7,530 bases of DNA, from NCBI GenBank assembly GCA_017626895.1, contig JAGAHV010000041.1:1-7530 (forward strand), written 5' to 3'. The stretch is from Ventricola sp017626895 (GTDB lineage: Bacteria > Bacillota > Clostridia > Christensenellales > Aristaeellaceae). Positions 6,076 to 7,530 of the stretch are shown in pieces. How positions within the stretch are numbered: position 1 is the stretch's first letter; each line of letters begins with the position of its first letter. The notes below the pieces were generated by a model that saw only the letters and a list, made by a program, of their open reading frames with translations, made no database searches and was not told where the DNA came from. The translations under genes were made by a program, and so were the position numbers.

Positions 6076-6790
6076 TTCTCTCTACCTCCTTCGCGTCACT
6101 TGAAAGACGCTCATAATTTCCGAGCATTTCATTCGTCCTAGCAAATTCCCCGAAATAGAAAATAGCCGCTTGGTCATATGCCTGAGCAGCTTCAATCGGC
6201 GAATCGAATGATCCCAAATGAATATGCTTTCGATTGACGGTAATATCGGTTCTCCACTTACCCCTGTCAGCAGCCCAATGAACACCTTTGTATCCGCATT
6301 GATTGTTTTTCTGATTCCCGGTGTTTCTATTGTTCTCTGTTCTGGAACATGGTCTCATATTCTTTTTACGACAGTTCCCCTTGTTTCCATCGATATGATC
6401 TACATACTCTCCAGCTGGCAGGTTCATAACAAGCCTGTGAAGAAAAATATGGTTGGATCGTCTGCCGAGAGAGGCTACAAAATAACCCGCAAATGTTTTT
6501 ACCCACTTGTACTTTGCGACCTTGTAATAATCTTCTGGATCAATCTGAAACTTATCTCCAGTTGGTAAAACACACTCGACATAATCGCTATGAAAAGAGT
6601 AGAGCCCATAATTGCAATCTCCGCAGTTTGTTTTTTCCCCTTTCAATAACCGCTTGCCATCAACAATACAAACTCTTCCGCATGAACACCTGCAAACCCA
6701 TGAAGCTCCACCATTCCTACTCCGCTTATGCATCCAGAGAACTTTGAGGCTTCCGTACTCTCTTCCCGTCAAATCATCTGTTTCATACAT
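6068..6790 (-). CDS. Free-standing HNH homing endonuclease with AP2 DNA-binding domain (copy 2)
   Basis: A 240-residue endonuclease of the intron-less HNH-AP2 type, expected to nick or cut DNA at alleles lacking it. Residues 33-59 hold a Cys cluster (C33, C35, C37, C56, C59) that looks like a small zinc-binding module. The HNH core at about 115-150 shows LHR (H118), VDHIDGN (D131, H132, N136) and N144, so the usual catalytic and metal-binding positions are present. AP2 spans about 166-220, from GYKGV to FARTN. The start is ATG 6790, where the conserved region begins; a 55-codon upstream extension merely reads the portal's charged tail in another frame. The Shine-Dalgarno AAGGGAGG is only 2 nt from the ATG. 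The gene overlaps the portal stop by 8 nt and the protease GTG by 8 nt (GTGCTTAA), so neither neighbour is broken. It is visibly richer in A+T than its neighbours, consistent with separate acquisition. Confidence 0.88.
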   Translation of the reverse strand: MYETDDLTGREYGSLKVLWMHKRSRNGGASWVCRCSCGRVCIVDGKRLLKGEKTNCGDCNYGLYSFHSDYVECVLPTGDKFQIDPEDYYKVAKYKWVKTFAGYFVASLGRRSNHIFLHRLVMNLPAGEYVDHIDGNKGNCRKKNMRPCSRTENNRNTGNQKNNQCGYKGVHWAADRGKWRTDITVNRKHIHLGSFDSPIEAAQAYDQAAIFYFGEFARTNEMLGNYERLSSDAKEVERSA

Positions 6791-7397
6791 AACCTCCCTT
6801 TCCTCTTCTTTCAGACTTGCGCTCCTCATGGCGCTCGGTGTGTCTCTTGTTTTCATGCTGCTCTTCCTCCTTTTCCGGCTGTTCCTCCTCGGGTTCCTGC
6901 TCTTCCGGTGTTTCAGGCTTTGCCTCGTCCTGCACACCGTACTGCTGACCGACATCCTTCAGTTTAATGAAGGTGCCGTTCACAATATGGAAATCACCGC
7001 CCTCCTCATCCGGCAGCGGAGGCATGTTTTCCTTTCGTCTCGCCTCATTCGGGGAGATGATTCCTGTGGAAATCCCGATGGAATACCCATCCATGCGGCT
7101 CTTGTAATCGCCTCGCAGAAGCCCATCCACATTGAACTTCGGGAAGAACAGATCCTTTTCGTCCTCCATGAGCAGGTCCTTCACGATAGCCTTTTCAATC
7201 CGCACCAGCCAGGGGTCCAGCGTATGGACCACAAAGTCAATGGACTGGTGCTCGATGTTCGAGACGGTTGCCCGTTTAAGGTCCTGCACCATATGGGGAG
7301 GCACACGGAAGATGCGACAGATCTCCTCCACGCCAAACTCTCTCGTACTGAGAAACTGGCTGTCTTCCGGCGGTAGCGAAATCGGCTTGTACTGCAT
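6783..7397 (-). CDS. Phage portal protein, 3' exon (C-terminal 204 residues)
   Basis: C-terminal half of an HK97-type portal, the dodecameric ring at the capsid vertex through which DNA is packaged and to which the connector binds. The family signature is clear: a PISLPPEDSQFL block, then TREFGVEEICRIFRVPPHM, then ATVSNIEHQSIDFVVHTLDPWLVRIE at exon residues 5-68. Residues 157-202 are a highly charged tail, first Glu/Pro-rich, then Lys/Arg/Glu/His-rich. The N-terminal half is absent because a group II intron enters immediately upstream of the ATG at 7397. This Met matches the GGM-like step I recall in homologues, so I predict a phase-0 insertion. A naive ORF starting at 7427 adds ten intron-encoded residues and should be discarded. 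No ribosome binding site precedes 7397, so expression should depend on splicing. The stop overlaps the next gene's ATG (ATGTATGA). Confidence 0.88.
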   Translation of the reverse strand: MQYKPISLPPEDSQFLSTREFGVEEICRIFRVPPHMVQDLKRATVSNIEHQSIDFVVHTLDPWLVRIEKAIVKDLLMEDEKDLFFPKFNVDGLLRGDYKSRMDGYSIGISTGIISPNEARRKENMPPLPDEEGGDFHIVNGTFIKLKDVGQQYGVQDEAKPETPEEQEPEEEQPEKEEEQHENKRHTERHEERKSERRGKGGYV

Positions 7398-7458
7398 GTG
7401 GAGTAGGAAGAAGCCGCCTTGCAACATTACTGCTGTAGGTTTGCTTCAACCTCTCCCC
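7398..7458 (-). ncRNA. Group II intron domain VI with branch-point A and 3' splice site
   Basis: The basal stem pairs GGAG (7456-7453) with CTCC (7403-7400). A7404 is bulged and is the predicted branch-point adenosine. The stem continues with AGG (7452-7450) pairing to CCT (7407-7405), passes two U·U mismatches, and resumes as GAAGC/GCTTC. The apical part has a CCT/AGG step and a 5-bp hairpin CAGCA/TGTTG closed by a GUAA tetraloop (7430-7427). GNRA loops in domain VI are known to dock on domain II in some group II introns. The 3' splice junction is predicted between 7398 and 7397. Confidence 0.85.
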
Positions 7459-7492
7459 AAACCGGACTTACACCTCTCGATGTATCCGGCTC
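7459..7492 (-). ncRNA. Group II intron domain V (catalytic hairpin)
   Basis: The catalytic core helix of the ribozyme. On the minus strand it folds as an 8-bp lower stem GAGCCGGA/UCCGGUUU holding the catalytic AGC triad with its G·U wobble, one unpaired U opposite a 3-nt AAG bulge, a 5-bp upper stem ACAUC/GGUGU, and a GAGA (GNRA) tetraloop. The segment lengths 8+1+5+4+5+3+8 give 34 nt, which is the canonical domain V geometry. This is the strongest single signature of a group II intron. Confidence 0.93.
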
Positions 7493-7530
7493 TCCATTTG
7501 AACTAATGACGTCTAGTATTCGCTCTGTCA

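Larger units (their letters stand above)
7398..7530 (-). mobile_element. Group II intron, 3' end only (domains V and VI, splice site); interrupts the portal gene
   Basis: This is the 3' terminus of a self-splicing retroelement whose ribozyme body and any reverse transcriptase/maturase lie beyond the window. Seen: a 34-nt domain V at 7492-7459 with the exact layout of the family, then a domain VI stem-loop with a single bulged A (7404) seven bases from the 3' end, then the terminal dinucleotide AC at 7399-7398. The next base, 7397, begins an ATG that reads straight into portal protein. The portal frame is closed by TGA at 7448-7446 inside domain VI, so the gene cannot read through the element. 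Bases 7530-7493 should be the end of domain IV and the linker to domain V. One frame there ends in TAG after a short basic stretch and might be the maturase C-terminus, but too little is visible to say. The intron lies in the sense orientation of the gene, as splicing requires. Confidence 0.9.

Noticed and set aside
6791..6955. A 55-codon N-terminal extension of HNH copy 2, very rich in Arg/Lys/Ser
   Set aside because: It is the portal's charged tail read in another frame. Homology to HNH-AP2 proteins begins after ATG 6790, and the upstream in-frame ATGs (for example 6829) lack a ribosome binding site.
7430..7530. Open frame on the minus strand running through intron domain V and ending at TAA 7429-7427
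   Set aside because: It overlaps the catalytic hairpin, whose sequence is explained by RNA structure, and maturase ORFs normally end before domain V. The visible part matches nothing I recognise.
1..7530. CRISPR arrays, tRNA genes, attachment sites, toxin-antitoxin or defence genes
   Set aside because: No regularly spaced repeats, cloverleaf-like segments, integrase or att-like repeats, or defence proteins are visible. Apart from the mobile elements, the window is a standard head-tail cassette.

Overview
The window is a piece of the head and tail morphogenesis operon of a siphovirus-type (HK97-like) phage or prophage. All genes lie on the minus strand, so the biological order runs from position 7530 down to 1. 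The protein types (phi13-family major tail protein, ClpP-type prohead protease, HK97-fold capsid, gp6-like connector, gp10-like component), strong AGGAGG-type ribosome binding sites and moderate-to-high G+C point to a Bacillota host, probably a gut Clostridia member. The host call is inference. Nothing shows whether this is a free phage or an integrated prophage.

Layout in transcription order: the 3' end of a group II intron (7530-7398), with a canonical domain V and a domain VI carrying a bulged branch-point A; the 3' exon of the portal gene (7397-6783); a free-standing HNH-AP2 endonuclease (6790-6068); the ClpP-like prohead protease with a long acidic Asp/Pro tail (6075-4987); the major capsid protein with its own N-terminal delta-like coiled coil (4902-3691); a head fibre or decoration-like protein (3612-2932); the gp6-like head-tail connector (2810-2460); a head-closure/adaptor protein (2485-2111); the gp10-like component (2114-1734); a probable tail terminator/completion protein (1729-1376); a second HNH-AP2 endonuclease (1407-712); the phi13-family major tail protein (693-88); and the first codons of a likely tail assembly chaperone (67-1).

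The structural genes form one packed cassette, with ATGA-type or few-base junctions that suggest translational coupling. Three hairpins followed by T-runs lie only around the capsid and fibre genes (after the protease, after the capsid gene, after the fibre gene). They look like leaky terminators or 3'-end stabilisers that could set different dosage for the capsid block and the connector/tail block.

The unusual part is the load of mobile elements. One head-tail operon carries a group II intron that splits the portal gene, plus two homologous HNH-AP2 endonuclease genes placed at gene boundaries without breaking the flanking genes. The portal frame is closed by a stop inside intron domain VI, so splicing appears necessary to make portal protein. 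The apparent portal start ATG at 7427 lies inside the GUAA tetraloop of domain VI and is not a real start.
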